Made by a program: the position numbers and the translations under genes. A stretch of DNA of 64,000 nucleotides, taken from Thecaphora thlaspeos (Eukaryota > Basidiomycota > Ustilaginomycetes > Urocystidales > Glomosporiaceae). The notes beneath the pieces are model-generated. The model was not told where the DNA came from. It made no database searches and saw nothing but the letters and a program-made list of their open reading frames with translations. Positions 1 to 10,793 of this stretch are shown one piece after another; the first letter of the stretch is position 1, and every line of letters begins with the position of its first letter. The DNA lies in the NCBI GenBank assembly GCA_900291925.1, contig UWYS01000004.1:372001-436000 (forward strand), in the 5' to 3' direction.

Positions 1-307
1 ACTCACTTCTCGCTCTCTCGTGCCGAGCTTGTCGTTCCTCTCAGCGCGCTATTGCGTGGCGTACGCCGCCGCCCCTAGGCCGCCTCAGCGGCAGGCACAC
101 GACCTGCCTCTATCCTTACCACGTCTCGCGCCTCGCCGTCGCCATCTGGTAGGCTGTTGTCTCGAATTCTCTGACACTCGGCCTCAGTTCGCTTGACGTG
201 TATTTCGTCGACTACTCTGCTTTGCGATTCCGAGCCGCACTGACCCCTTCGGCCCGATCATCACGACGCAGACCGGCAAGAAGCCGACCGCAGTTCGAAG
301 TCTAGCC
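1..307. other. Upstream region of the RBR ligase gene, no gene seen
   Basis: Pyrimidine-rich sequence before the first usable ATG of the RBR gene. No convincing coding frame or RNA gene is visible. An upstream exon of the RBR gene, or the end of a gene outside the window, could lie here but cannot be shown. Confidence 0.4.
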
Positions 308-2689
308 ATGGCAGTGACAGAGCAGAGCAGCGTACGTGCTGAGGTCGACAGGCAAGGCTTCGCCGTGATAGATTGCAATGTTAAGGCGGGCGCCAGGTCG
401 AGCCAGATCGGCGGCGATCCTCGACGGGAGGCGGGATGCGCCGAGGCACGGGCACTCCTCCGGATCGGAGGGTCGCGTCCGGACAAGCAGGCTAGAGACC
501 CGCTCGCCGACGTGGTCCCGGATGTTCTGGAGGTCTTCCCGGACATGGACAACGCCTACACCCTCGACAAGCTGCGCCAGCTCTTCTTGGAGCAGTATTG
601 TCCGCTCAAGGAGCTCGTTGGGAGGATGTGCGGCGACATCATCGAAGGCGGCGCCTAGTACCCGCGCGTTTCATCCAAGGGCAAGCGCAAAGCCACCAAC
701 GATGCGCCGGAATCCTCCCCAACCGCCAAGCCCGTGACCGTCTTGCAGCTGCCTCGGAACAACTTCTACCAGACCAAGGGTCAAACCGCTCCCAGTCGTT
801 CCTATTGCACCGCGGCCGCCCTGCTGCTGCGTGTCGAGTTTCCTTACTACCCGCCGGCTGAGTGTAGACGTGTCCTTCAGGACGTCGGTGGCTTCTACGC
901 GCCGGCCCGAAAGCACTTGCTTATGCTGTCTCGAGAGGCGAATGCCGAGGTGCTCACCGCTACGTCTCAGAAGCCGACCAAGCGTTCGAAGGCGGCAGAC
1001 GGAAGCTCGGCGGCCAGCGGCTCTGCCACCAATCTACACAGGCGATCCTCGGAAGCAGTGCTCGAGAAGCTTACGGAGCTTCGGGCGTTCAAGGTAGGAC
1101 CGGCTGTCCTGAAAGAGGAGGTGCAGTGGGTCTATAGCAAGGAAGGTGAGTCTACGTACGCCGGTGCGAGCGGGTTGTCAGGCCGAGGACCACCTTCTGA
1201 CATTCATCTCGCGGCGACTGCTGCTTTGCTCAGGCGATGCATATCTAGCGCAGGAGATACCGCTGCCTTCTGCTGGGATCGAGTGTAGCTGCTGCTGCGA
1301 GGACGACATACCCTTTGAGCACTTCGTCCAGTGTCGCGACGGCCACCTCTTTTGCAAGAACTGCGCGCGGAGCTACGCCGAGGAGCGTATCGGTATCCGT
1401 GTCGCCGATCTGCAGTGCATCCATCTAGACGGCTGCGAGGCCGGCTTTGCCGAGAGCGAGATCCGACGCTTCCTTCCCGACAAGGCGTACGAGCTACTGG
1501 AGAAGCTGAGGCAGGAGCTGTCCCTGCAGCGCGCCGGAATCGAAGGGCTGGAGGAGTGCCCTTACTGTCCCTACGCCGTCGTCATCGAGAACCCGGACGA
1601 CAAGGTGTTTCGCTGTCTCAATGAAGAGTACGAGAGGACGAGGTGAGCATTGCTGCGGAAAGCCCCTCAGAGTCTTGCAGCGCCTGCAATCATTGACACG
1701 CGGCGTCTCTCTCTTTCCTCATCTCGAGCAGCTGCCGCCTGTGCAAGACGGAAGACCACATTCCCCTCTCGTGCGAACGTATGTGCCGCGCTCACGGACG
1801 AAGGGGGCATCGACGGCCGTGACGGAGAGGCCACGGCGGCTGACCTACCCTCTGCTCCTATGTTATGTGCTTCACAGAGGCCAAGGAGCACCGAGAGGGA
1901 GCAAAGAGGCACGATGCAGAGAACATGCTGAGCAAGACAATGTATGTTGGTGAAGCCCTTCTCGCCGTGGAGGCTTCGGGCGAGGCGCATGTATGCTAAC
2001 CAAACGCTTTCGATCTCATCCGGCTTGGGTGCCGCAGTATCCGCAAGTGTCCGACGAAGAACTGCGGCGTGGCGCTGATCAAGCAGGAGGGCTGCAACAA
2101 GATCTACTGCACCCAGTGCCGTCAGTTCATGTGGTGAGTAGAGGTGTCACCGCCCGTACGTCAGACGCCCATCAGGGCCTCAAAGCTCACACGCTCTCGT
2201 TGACCTCCTGTTGACGTCTGTCTCCCTGTCAGCTATATCTGCAAGCAGCACATCCCCGCCAACATTGGATACGCTCACTTTGAACGAGTGAGTAGGGAGA
2301 AGGAGCTTCCGTCCTCGTCGACGGTGGTGGATCGAATCTTCCGGTCGCTCAGAGGAAGCTCTTTCTCTCCCTCTCTCTCTGTTTGTCTCTTTATATATCT
2401 CTCATCACCTCTCTCTTTCTCTTTCTCTGTCTCCTTTGCCTCGATTTGGTATGTGACAGAGACCGGCCTCGCAGGCGACGAGTGATAGGTGGTGAGTATG
2501 AGGAGAGGCTGATGAAGTAATTGCCCAGAGATGTGAGGAAGACCGCTGACGACAAGACGTCCACATCGCTGTTGTTCTACTTACATGGCCGACAACGCCA
2601 GTATTCTGTGGGACGAAGAGGACAACAGGCACGCTCGCGAGCTGGCCAGAGCGCGGGAACGTCTGGGTACTGATGCTTCGCCGGAGTAG
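308..2689 (+). CDS. RBR (RING-IBR-RING) E3 ubiquitin ligase, RNF216/TRIAD3-like, possibly inactivated
   Basis: Predicted ubiquitin ligase with a RING1-IBR-RING2 module. Exons: 308-1145, 1234-1642, 1732-1778, 1878-1941, 2038-2133, 2233-2287, 2460-2491 and 2602-2689; all introns are GT-AG and phases agree. RING1 begins CSCCCEDDIPFEHFVQC. The IBR includes CRLCKTEDHIPLSC. RING2 contains GCNKIYCTQC, whose GC cysteine sits where the family's catalytic cysteine lies. The conserved tail CILWDEE appears only after joining the 32-nt exon. Two oddities: an in-frame TAG at 656-658 interrupts the N-terminal part (frame ...IIEGGA-stop-YPRVSS...), and a tyrosine (codon 1629-1631) replaces an IBR zinc-ligand cysteine. 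The start is uncertain: 308 is the first ATG of the frame, but if the TAG is real the first ATG after it is near 930. Family assignment is firm; function in this strain is doubtful. Confidence 0.8.
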
Positions 2690-3721
2690 GGCTGGTCGCG
2701 CTCTGCTGTGGCACGACGATGGTACCTTGATTGACACTACGCAAATGCGAGACGACGGGCCCACTGGCTAACGTAGTACCTCGCCATGTGCCTACCGACC
2801 AACTGCTACAGTTGCTTATGGTGGGGGTCGGCCTGGCCGAAAGGCCGAATTTGTCTCTTGTCTGACATCGTTGGAAGGTGGTGTGGATGCGTGAGTCGTC
2901 TTGGACAGTGGCACGGAGCTATTCGGGAGGGAAGTGCCGAAAAAGGCGCAAGCCCAACTTCGTGCCGGAAGGCAGTGTCCGGTGGTAAGTACCTACTCTT
3001 AGACTCTCTTGTATCGGATCCACGCGGGGGCCTGCCTTGTCGACGCTGTGTGACAGAAGTTCGGCACAGTAACCATATTGACATACAATGTACTTAGTCC
3101 CTCAAACCGGCGGTAAAGAGGCGAGAAGCGAAAGGAGTAAGGTCCCTTTGACGTCTCCTTTCGCCTGGGAAGAGGAGGTCGTACCGCTCCTTGTTAGCAT
3201 ATAGCGAGGGGAGATGGAGGGCCGTAGTGAAGTGCCAGAGTAGATGAGGTCCGGCGGATGACGGCAGGCGGGCGGGCGGGCTGGCTGACAGGCAAGGCTA
3301 AGCAAAGGACGGGACTTGCGTGCCAAGGCGGCAAGCAGGCTAGGGAGGCCAGAGGCAGGAAAGGGGAGAGAGGGCAGTCTAAAAGTTGATTATTATTATT
3401 TTGCTTTGGCGGGAGGCAGACCCTCGGGCGTCTCCTTCCGCTCCTCACGTCGTCGCCGCGCCTGGCGACCGACGATCCGGCTACGCTTACTGTGACTTTA
3501 CGACCAACCTTTGCTCGGCTTGGCCAAATGTAGAGTCACTACCCTGCACACTAGCGTACTAGCTACCACCAGACTCTCTTTGCTCACGCCTCTGTCTCAT
3601 CCACAACCGCCTTCCTACATACGTCCCCCGCCCGTCGCAGTCGTCTGGTTGCCCGTAAGAGGTTCACTCGCTCTCCATAGGCCAGCCCTCGTTCCCATCG
3701 CGAGGTACCTCTGCGCTCAGA
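2690..3721. other. Intergenic region, no gene seen
   Basis: About 1 kb between two genes on the same strand. It holds the RBR gene 3' end and, presumably, the promoter of the next gene. A short ATT-repeat tract lies near 3388-3402. No reading frame here has family motifs. Confidence 0.5.
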
Positions 3722-3982
3722 ATGGCACCGGTCACTCCCTCGGCGCTTGGCATCCTCTCGCCTCGCACCGTCACGCTCCTTCTCGCGCTGCTGGGCATCC
3801 TGGCTCACATCAATCTCTACACCTGGCTCGGCACAATACGTCAGACCCTCCCAGACGTACCCGAACGTCCCTACTCACTCGCCAGCACGCTCCAGGCATC
3901 ATCCTACGGTTCGGCCGCAAGCTTGGATCAGCTGGCTGCGTTCAATGCCGAGGCAGAGGCTCTAGCAGCGGCAGCCGGGATG

Positions 3983-4016
<34 letters not shown>

Positions 4017-4969
4017 TGGGCGGCGGGATCGCGGTAGATGCGGCCAAGGTCAGCGTCCCTACTTGGATGGCGGAGGCCAAAGCGTACCTCAAGGCGCAGG
4101 GGCTTAACTTTGTGCCGGCAGATGGTATCGGCAGCTCCGATGCGCTGAAAGCCGCGCTGCGGGCCGCATCACCACAAGGCCACGGCGACGCCCAATCCCC
4201 CTCTTCGTCATCAGCATTCGCGGCAGTCGGATCAGCAAGCCGGCCCTCACTCCCGGACATCGCGCCGCCGCATCCACCGAACCATAACGACGCAGCCTAC
4301 AGCTACGCCCTCTTCGACGACGGCGCCGAAGACGCCGAGCGCCTCAACTGGCACGCCATGCGTCTGGTCATCGGCTCGTTCCGCGTCTACGCGCTCCTCT
4401 GCATCCTCTGCTGCTGCGCCGGAATCGTCGGCGTGCTGCGTCCCAGCCTCTTGCTCTCGCGCGTCTTTGTCATCCACTACTTCTTCGACCTCCTCCTCAT
4501 CACACTCTCGCTCGGCTCCATAGCCATACTCGCCTCCTACCCGACCATCCGCAGCCAGATCTGCGACGAACATGGCAACGGCCAGGCCATCTCGCTCTTT
4601 GGCGACGACACACTCTCCACACTGCCCTCGTCGACCTCTTCGGCTTCGTCCGGAAAGGCGGCGATGCTACCTGGTGGACAGGTCGATGCGCCACCTTCCA
4701 GCTGGGAAACGATGCTAGACGGCATCTTTACCAGCGAAAACTGCGAAGATGCCTTCACGACGACGCTCGTACCCATCTTCCTGCTCGTCGCGCTCATCTA
4801 CACGGCCGCGAGGCTGTACGCCTTCCTGTGCGTGCAGAGGTTCTACACGTCCTTGCTCAGGAGCAGGATGGCCCAGTACGGATACAGAGGGGGAGACGAG
4901 ATGTACATGGAGGCGAGGATGCAGAATCCAAGGGACATGAGGCTCAAGGAGGATAAGCTGCTCGATTGA
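3722..4969 (+). CDS. Multi-pass membrane protein of unknown function
   Basis: Single-exon gene, 415 residues, starting at the first ATG of the frame. A hydrophobic segment lies at about residues 14-35. A long Ala/Gly/Ser-rich loop follows, including an (AlaGly) run encoded by a GGAGCA repeat. Two closely spaced hydrophobic segments occupy roughly residues 219-265 (YALLCILCCCAGIVGVL, then FDLLLITLSLGSIAILA), and a last one is near residues 350-372. The tail is short and charged. Two cysteines (SQICDE and SENCED) flank the loop between the third and fourth segments and could form a disulfide. The four-segment layout recalls tetraspanin- or Kei1-like small membrane proteins, but I recognise no family signature. 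Confidence 0.75.
3983..4015 (+). repeat. Hexanucleotide repeat (GGAGCA)n inside the membrane protein gene
   Basis: About five tandem copies of GGAGCA encode an alternating Ala-Gly run in the first loop. Because the unit is six bases, copy-number change alters length without shifting frame. Confidence 0.9.
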
Positions 4970-5240
4970 TGCGGGCCGTCCGGGGAGAAGCTCGTCTGGT
5001 CCGCTCTGTCTTAGTCAAATGTCCTGGGTCTTTAGGTGTCTCGTATCCGCTCGCTCGCTCGTCCGCTGTATTCGTATTTAATTTGAGGCAGTTCAGTCCA
5101 CAAGCTGGTCTTGATCCCCCCCGCTCGTCAATCCGCTTTGACCGCGGGGGATTTCACATTCTTTTCTACATCAAAAGCCCTCAAAGTCGATGTACGAACA
5201 AGCTGGTCATGACAAGAGACCTCGGGGTCCAAAGAGTAGA

Positions 5241-5250
5241 GGGGGGGGGG
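5241..5250. repeat. G10 homopolymer just downstream of AMS1
   Basis: Ten G residues on the plus strand lie 8 nt beyond the AMS1 stop codon, in its likely 3' UTR. Confidence 0.9.
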
Positions 5251-5257
5251 AGATACT

Positions 5258-8200
5258 CTACCTCAAACGAATCTTGACCGTCTTGACTTCAAACGGTCGG
5301 AAGTCAAGACTGACGAGGGTCGAGTCGTCCTGTACCGAAGTGTAGGTGTGTAGCTTGAGGTCCTGGCTGGCTTGTTCCAGATCGTCCTCCAAGATGTTGG
5401 CGAGCGTGATTGATTTGACCGACGTCGAGCTGTCGGTTCCCCCCAAAAAAAAAGGGGGGGGGGGGGTTAGTGTAGAGGAGGAAAGGTGGGACGAGGTCAG
5501 TGTCGAGTCGTCGTTGGGGAGATTGGGAGGGGAGGAGGACGAGAGGGGGATACGTACATCTCTAGCGTGGGTCTGGCATGCGTACCGAGCGACTCGTACA
5601 GTCGCACAATGACGGTACATGCCTTGTCGTTCTGAGGCTTCTTGCCGTAATACTCAAAGTCCTCTTCTGCCCTCTTGACCGTGTCCAACACCACCGCACC
5701 CACCATCCCGCCCTGCTGCGGCACCAATCTGATCGGCATCGTCAGCTCCGCCGGCAGCTTGACCGGTAGCGACTCGATCGTCTCTGTCGTTTGGCCGCCG
5801 ACGAGCGCCTTGGACGACGGGTCGACGGGTGGCTTCATGCGCGACGCAAAGATCCGCGCCGCGCTCACCACCTGTCCCCTGCCGACCCCACCGACGTGCG
5901 GGTAGAGTGCGAACGCAAACTCGTGTCTACCCTCGTCCTGGTGCGCGTCCGGGTACGTGGCGGCTTTGAGCAGCGAGAGCCTCATCAGACCACCTTCCGT
6001 CGAGTAGCCGTACTTGGACTGCGTCAGGATCGAGAGGCCGTACTCCGGTTCCGACAGATCGGCCCAGCGGTGGCCGCAGACCTCAAACTTGGCCGCCTCC
6101 CACGACGTATTGCGCGTCGTCGGTCGCTTGGTGATGCCAAACTGCGTCTCGTACGACGCGTTGTCGGCGCGCAGCGACGTCGGCACCTCGAAGCGCAGGA
6201 AACGGTGCTTTTCCCACCAGTCGATCTCGACGTCGAAGCGGAGCAGCGGCCGCGCATCCTCCTCGGCCGTCCCAGCAATCGTAGCGGGGACCGCATCGAG
6301 GCTGATGCTCATCCTGACCGAGCTCTGGCCGAACTTTGCCGTCAGCGCTAGGGTCGACCGCCAGGGACCCTTCTCGGAAATCCGGACCGATTCGAACAGA
6401 ATCTCTTCGACCGTGTCGAGCGAGTAGACCTCTACCTCCCAAGCATCGAACTGTGGCACCAGATCTGACAAAGAATGCACCCGCCAAGAACAGCGGAAAG
6501 AGGTCAGCAAGAAGAGCGGCAGAGAGGTTGGCGACGTTGGGTGAATTCACGACTCACCCTCGGAGATGCTGAGGCCCGCGGTCCGTCCACGGTTGATGAG
6601 CTCGCGTCCGACAACGTGATCGTAGATCGAGACGATGCGACCCTTAGCCACCTTGAGCGTGATGCTGCCATTCTGGAGGACAAACTCGTTGTGCTCCGTC
6701 TCGTACACCGAGACGGCCTCAAGCTTGCGCATGACGTCGGACGACTTGGCGACGCTCTGCGCGCGTCCGCTTCCGTGGCTATCTTCGACCAACAGGAGCG
6801 CTCGCTTGCCACCATCGCAGAGTTGGACAGACTGGTGGGAGAGGGCGACGGCCTCGGGCCGTGTCGCGCCCTCGAGGTCGACCGAGACTAGCTCGCGTCG
6901 CGGGATGCCGAGCGTGTTGATGATGGCAATGTCGGCCGCAGTAACTGCGGGAGCTGAGGCAGAAGCAGAGGCGAGGCCGGAGGAGGGGTCGATGCCGAGG
7001 GCCTTGAGGGCCTTCTTGTAGAGCGCAGAGCCCTGCGTCAGCATATCGGAGTACATCCTCTCGAGATCGTCGTAGACTTTGCGGATGGCGCTACCAGTCA
7101 GGCAGTCGTGGAACTGATTGAGGAGGAAGGGCTCCCAGATGTCGTCGAGCTCCTGCTTGGGGTAGCTGAAGCCGTCGACCTTGATGCTGGCCAGCGTGTT
7201 GACCCACTCGAGCACGGCAAGGAAGTGCTCCATGTAGCGATTCCACTGCTTGATCGAACCATGGCTCGTGTAGACGCCGCGGTGAAACTCGAGGTACAGC
7301 TCGCCCGACCAGGTGGCCAGCCGCTTGCCGTTGTCGGTCGTGTTGCGGACATGCTCGAAAAAATCCTTGACTGACCGACCCATGGTGACGCGCGGCATGT
7401 CCTTGAAGCCGTTGTTGTTGGCCGCGCGCGCGCGTCGCAGGCGTTCGAGCATCACCTCGGTCGGTCCGCCGCCTCCATCGCCGAACCCGAACAGCATGAG
7501 CGCGCTGTCCTGTGTCCAGAGGTCCTGGTTGTTCTTGATGCCGCGAACGATCTCGTCGACCCCGCACTTGGAGTCGTAGTTATTGACCGGCGTGAGGTGC
7601 GTCAGCAGCTGCGTTCCGTCCAGACCCTGCCACATCATGGTGTTGTGCGGGAATCTGTTTGATGAACGTCGCATGGGCTGCGGTCAGCATCTCTTTCTGT
7701 GCGAACTTGCCGACATCTGTACGAGCAGACCCACCTGTTGATGTTGTTCCACGAGAGCTTCTGTGTAAAGAAGTAGTCGCAGCCCGCCTGCCTGAAGAGC
7801 TGGGGCATCTGGTTGTTGTACCTGTTAATCCGGAAGACAGACAGGGCAATGAGTGACTTATGCATATACGCAGATACACGACGTATGAATAGGCTCACCC
7901 AAAGGTGTCAGGTTCCCATCCAATCGACGATCTCTTGCCGAACCTCGAGAGAAAATAGCGCTGGCCATAGAGGAGCTGGCGGGAAAAGGACTCCCCGGAA
8001 GGCATATTGGCGTCGCACTCGACCCACATACCGCCGATGGGCTCGAACGTGCCCTCCTTGACCTTGTCCTGGACACGCTTGAAGAGCTCCGGGTAGAGAG
8101 TCTCAAGCCACTTATACTGCTGGGCCGTGCTAGCAGTGAAGCGGTGCTCCGGGTAGCGATCCATCAAATCCAGCTGGGTACTCCATGATCTAGCCACTGT

Positions 8201-9259
8201 AAAGGGGAAAGATTAGACGAAGAACGTCGACAGAGACAACTCTCGGGTTCAGATGACAACTACAGCAGAAGGGCAGATCAGGGAGAGCGCGCGCCATTGC
8301 TCACCTTTCTGCTGGGTCGCAGAGTAGGGCCACAGCCAGGCGCTGTCGATGTGAGTGTGACCGACGCACCAGATGCGCGTGTCTTCGCGGCCTTCGACGA
8401 TGTCGTCGTGGTAGACTTTGTCCTTCTTGTCGCTCCAGCCTTTGCCGAAGATCTCCTCAACCAGCTTGCGGCATCGGTCAATGCTGGCGATGTCGGCCTT
8501 GCGGAAGGTGTTTTGGATCTCGTTGGCTACCCAAAGCGCCTTGTTCTGGAGGATGCTGTCCTTGGGCATCTGCTGGACGCACTGCTGGAGCGTCTGAAAA
8601 TCCCACATCAGCCTCCAGGCCTCGGGCCTCTTGACGACGATGTCGGCGCTGTCGAGCGTGAAGTAGCGGTTGGGGTCAGGGTCACCGCCGTTGTCCGAGG
8701 GAAGACCGAACATGCCGTTAGCGGTGACTTCGACGTAGAACAGGATGCCTTGGCGCATGTTGTCCTTGAGGGGAAAATCTACGCGGCGATTGTCTTCATA
8801 GCCGCCGGTGATGCCCTGGAGGGCGTTGCCGCCCTCGGTAAAGATCATGGCCTCGCAGCCGGGGTCGAACTCGAGCTGGACCCAGTCCTTCTTGCGCCAC
8901 CTTTCGGGAACGGTGAGGTGAAGCTTGAGCCAATGGTTGCTCCAGCTGGGGCCGAACTTGTCGCCCTTTTTGGCGGGCTGGTACTTCTGCTTCTTGGCCT
9001 CGTCGAAGGTGGGCTTGGTGCCGGCGGGCGGTGACCAGCGCTCGAGCTGGACGTACTGCTTGTCGTTGGTGCGCTCCTCGAAGAGGAGCGAGGCGAGGTT
9101 GTAGTCGGCATACTGGCCGCCAATGAACTCGCCGAGGCGACGCTCGGTAACTGAGCGGAGCAGGGGTCCGCGGACGGGCCTCGGCTCGTCGGAGGCGAGG
9201 ACGGGGTAGGCAGGACCCTCTTCGGGCTTGTCTTCCGAGATAGCCTCTCGAGCTGACAT
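5258..9259 (-). CDS. AMS1: Alpha-mannosidase, glycoside hydrolase family 38 (vacuolar Ams1 type)
   Basis: Removes alpha-linked mannose from free oligosaccharides; Ams1 of yeast is a vacuolar enzyme delivered from the cytosol, consistent with no obvious signal peptide here. Exons (5' to 3' on the minus strand): 9259-8305, 8196-7899, 7821-7735, 7654-6558, 6464-5558 and 5429-5258, giving 1171 residues, near the family's usual 1050-1150. GH38 hallmarks are present: HTHIDSAWLWPYS near residue 302 (zinc His and Asp), GWEPDTFG near residue 413 (Asp as the family nucleophile, split by an intron) and NQFHDCLTG (a further zinc His). The C-terminal domain ends ANILEDDLEQ...VKIRLR. The ATG at 9259-9257 begins the frame. 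The last intron has a polypyrimidine tract made of long homopolymers. Confidence 0.96.
5439..5466. repeat. C6-A9-G13 homopolymer cluster in the last AMS1 intron
   Basis: Read on the plus strand, six C, nine A and thirteen G occur in a row. On the transcript this is C13-T9-G6 and ends 9 nt before the exon 6 acceptor, so it supplies the polypyrimidine tract. The C and G runs can pair as a hairpin. Confidence 0.9.
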
Positions 9260-9860
9260 GATGTCGAGGGGAGGTTTGGGGCGATGAGGTGTCTGAACGA
9301 GTGTGTATATGCTGTCTTGGGTGTGGATAGGTCAAGGGCGAGTGACGATGACGGGCTGGGCAGGGGAGGAAGGGGGCGATGGCCAGGCCGTTGAGGGGGA
9401 TGCGAGTGTATGCGTGTATATATATATATTTGTGTGTGTGTGTGTGTGCGTCTGTAGGCTGGCGTGAGCGGGAGCGGTCCGAGGGTAGTCAGAGGATGGG
9501 GTCAAGGAGGAAGGTTAAGGTTAGGCGATGAAACGGGCCGAGGGCGAGGGCGGGGGCGGGGGACCCCCAATTTGCCCCTGCCTACCTATGGCCACCGCTG
9601 CCGTGGAGTGGACCCTGCACGTTTCTCCGCAAAACGGAGGCAGCCCGAGAGGTGAGGCAAGGCCCGTGCGCGCCACTAGACCTCGGCACTCCTCCTCTCC
9701 CCCTCTGCCTCGCTTTGCTTCACTTGATGTGATTTCACAGCTTGCTCAGGCGCAGGACAGACAAAAGACGAGACACAGCCGGGCTAGAGTGGTCGTCGTA
9801 AGAGAGAGTGGCGCATCGGTGGGAGGGAAGACCTGGCTCGCCGACAGCGTCTCCGCATCA
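9260..9860. other. AMS1 upstream region and Con-6 3' region
   Basis: Separates two minus-strand genes. It must hold the AMS1 promoter and the end of the Con-6 transcript. Apart from the dinucleotide repeat at 9417-9448 I see no other element. Confidence 0.5.
9417..9448. repeat. (TA)n(TG)n microsatellite upstream of AMS1
   Basis: A TA run (9417-9429) is followed directly by a TG run (9430-9448), about 160-190 bp upstream of the AMS1 start. It may be promoter DNA, but no factor site can be named. Confidence 0.9.
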
Positions 9861-10459
9861 TCACTTGCGGCTCTTTACCCGCAGTCTGAGGCTGCGTCGG
9901 ATGCGCGTGTTGAAGCTGGTCGAGAAGAAGGCATCAAAGATGCGTCCCCTCTGCGAGCGCGCAGGGATCCGGTGTCAGCGTCCTCGTCATTGCCGAGTCG
10001 AGAGCGCAAGAGGCGCATATTTGCTGCCACTAGCCTAGCGCTCGCTCACCTTGATGAGCTGCTTTCTGGCGTGAGCTCTGCCCTCGGACGCGGTGCTAGG
10101 ATTTTTGAGCGCCGACTACGGAGAGCAGCCATAGAGGTGAGGGGTGACAGGTAGAGACATGGGCAGACGGTCGCATCGAGGCGGTCAAGGCGGTGAGATC
10201 TCGGCACTAAGCTCGCTCTTCAACCCACCTTGTAGCCGGCCAGCACGCGCTCCTTGTTGGGAACGTGCTTGTGGGGTCGGTAGTTCATAGCGAGGGTGTC
10301 GTCGTCGTCGTCGTCGTCGTTGGGGGCACTTGCCGTGATAGGTTGTGGCTCGTGGTGATGATGGTGTTGGCGCTGGACAGCGATATCGGCGGTGGGCGGC
10401 TGTGTTGGCAGGGTAGTCCAATATTTCATGTGGACGCGCGAGGGTGTTGTGGCCGTCAT
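9861..10459 (-). CDS. Con-6 family (conidiation-specific protein 6-like) small protein
   Basis: Three short exons, 10459-10229, 10115-10050 and 9950-9861, join in phase to 128 residues. The diagnostic part spans the first junction: NKERVLAGYK from exon 1, then SALKNPSTASEGRAHARKQL from the 66-nt exon 2. This matches the Con-6 repeat pattern (N-x-ER-V-x-AG-x-K-x-x-L-x-NP, then an Ala/Arg-rich helix). Con-6 proteins are small, hydrophilic proteins known from sporulation or stress; the molecular role is unknown. The N-terminus has His- and Asp-rich runs (seven Asp from a GAC-type repeat). The C-terminus is a basic tail (RGRIFDAFFSTSF...RRSLRLRVKSRK) that I do not know from the family. The start could instead be the internal Met in AMNYRPHKHVPNKERV. 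The gene diverges from RCC1 across about 330 bp. Confidence 0.72.
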
Positions 10460-10793
10460 GGCGCCGCCGGCATCTTGCCCTTCTGTGCCGCTTGTGCCAA
10501 TCTTGTCGAGGCAGGCCTGCTTGTGCTACGCTGCATACAAAAGGGGCGAGGCCAAACGCTTCGTCGTTTCCGAAAAAGAAGGGAAGAAAAAAGAGAAAAA
10601 GAAAAAGGGCCGATTTTGCTCCACACGTTCAGCAGCGAGCAGCGACCGGGTGCGAGCGAGCGAGTGCGAGCGACAACCAAGCGTTCCGTTCAACATCTCC
10701 CCCTTCCGCCCTGTCCCCTCCCTTGGTCGCCATCTTCCATCCTCTCATCCTTCCACACCCTCCCTTACACGCACATCACAACAGCCATCGACA
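10460..10793. promoter_or_regulatory. Divergent promoter between Con-6 gene and RCC1
   Basis: A 334-bp interval between two divergent start codons, so it should contain both promoters and 5' UTRs. It has an A/G-rich stretch near 10570-10610 and pyrimidine-rich sequence just before the RCC1 ATG. No named site is recognisable. Confidence 0.5.

Noticed and set aside
617..658. 42-nt intron to explain the TAG in the RBR gene
   Set aside because: Poor GTTGGG donor, shorter than every other intron in the window, and it would remove conserved-looking residues.
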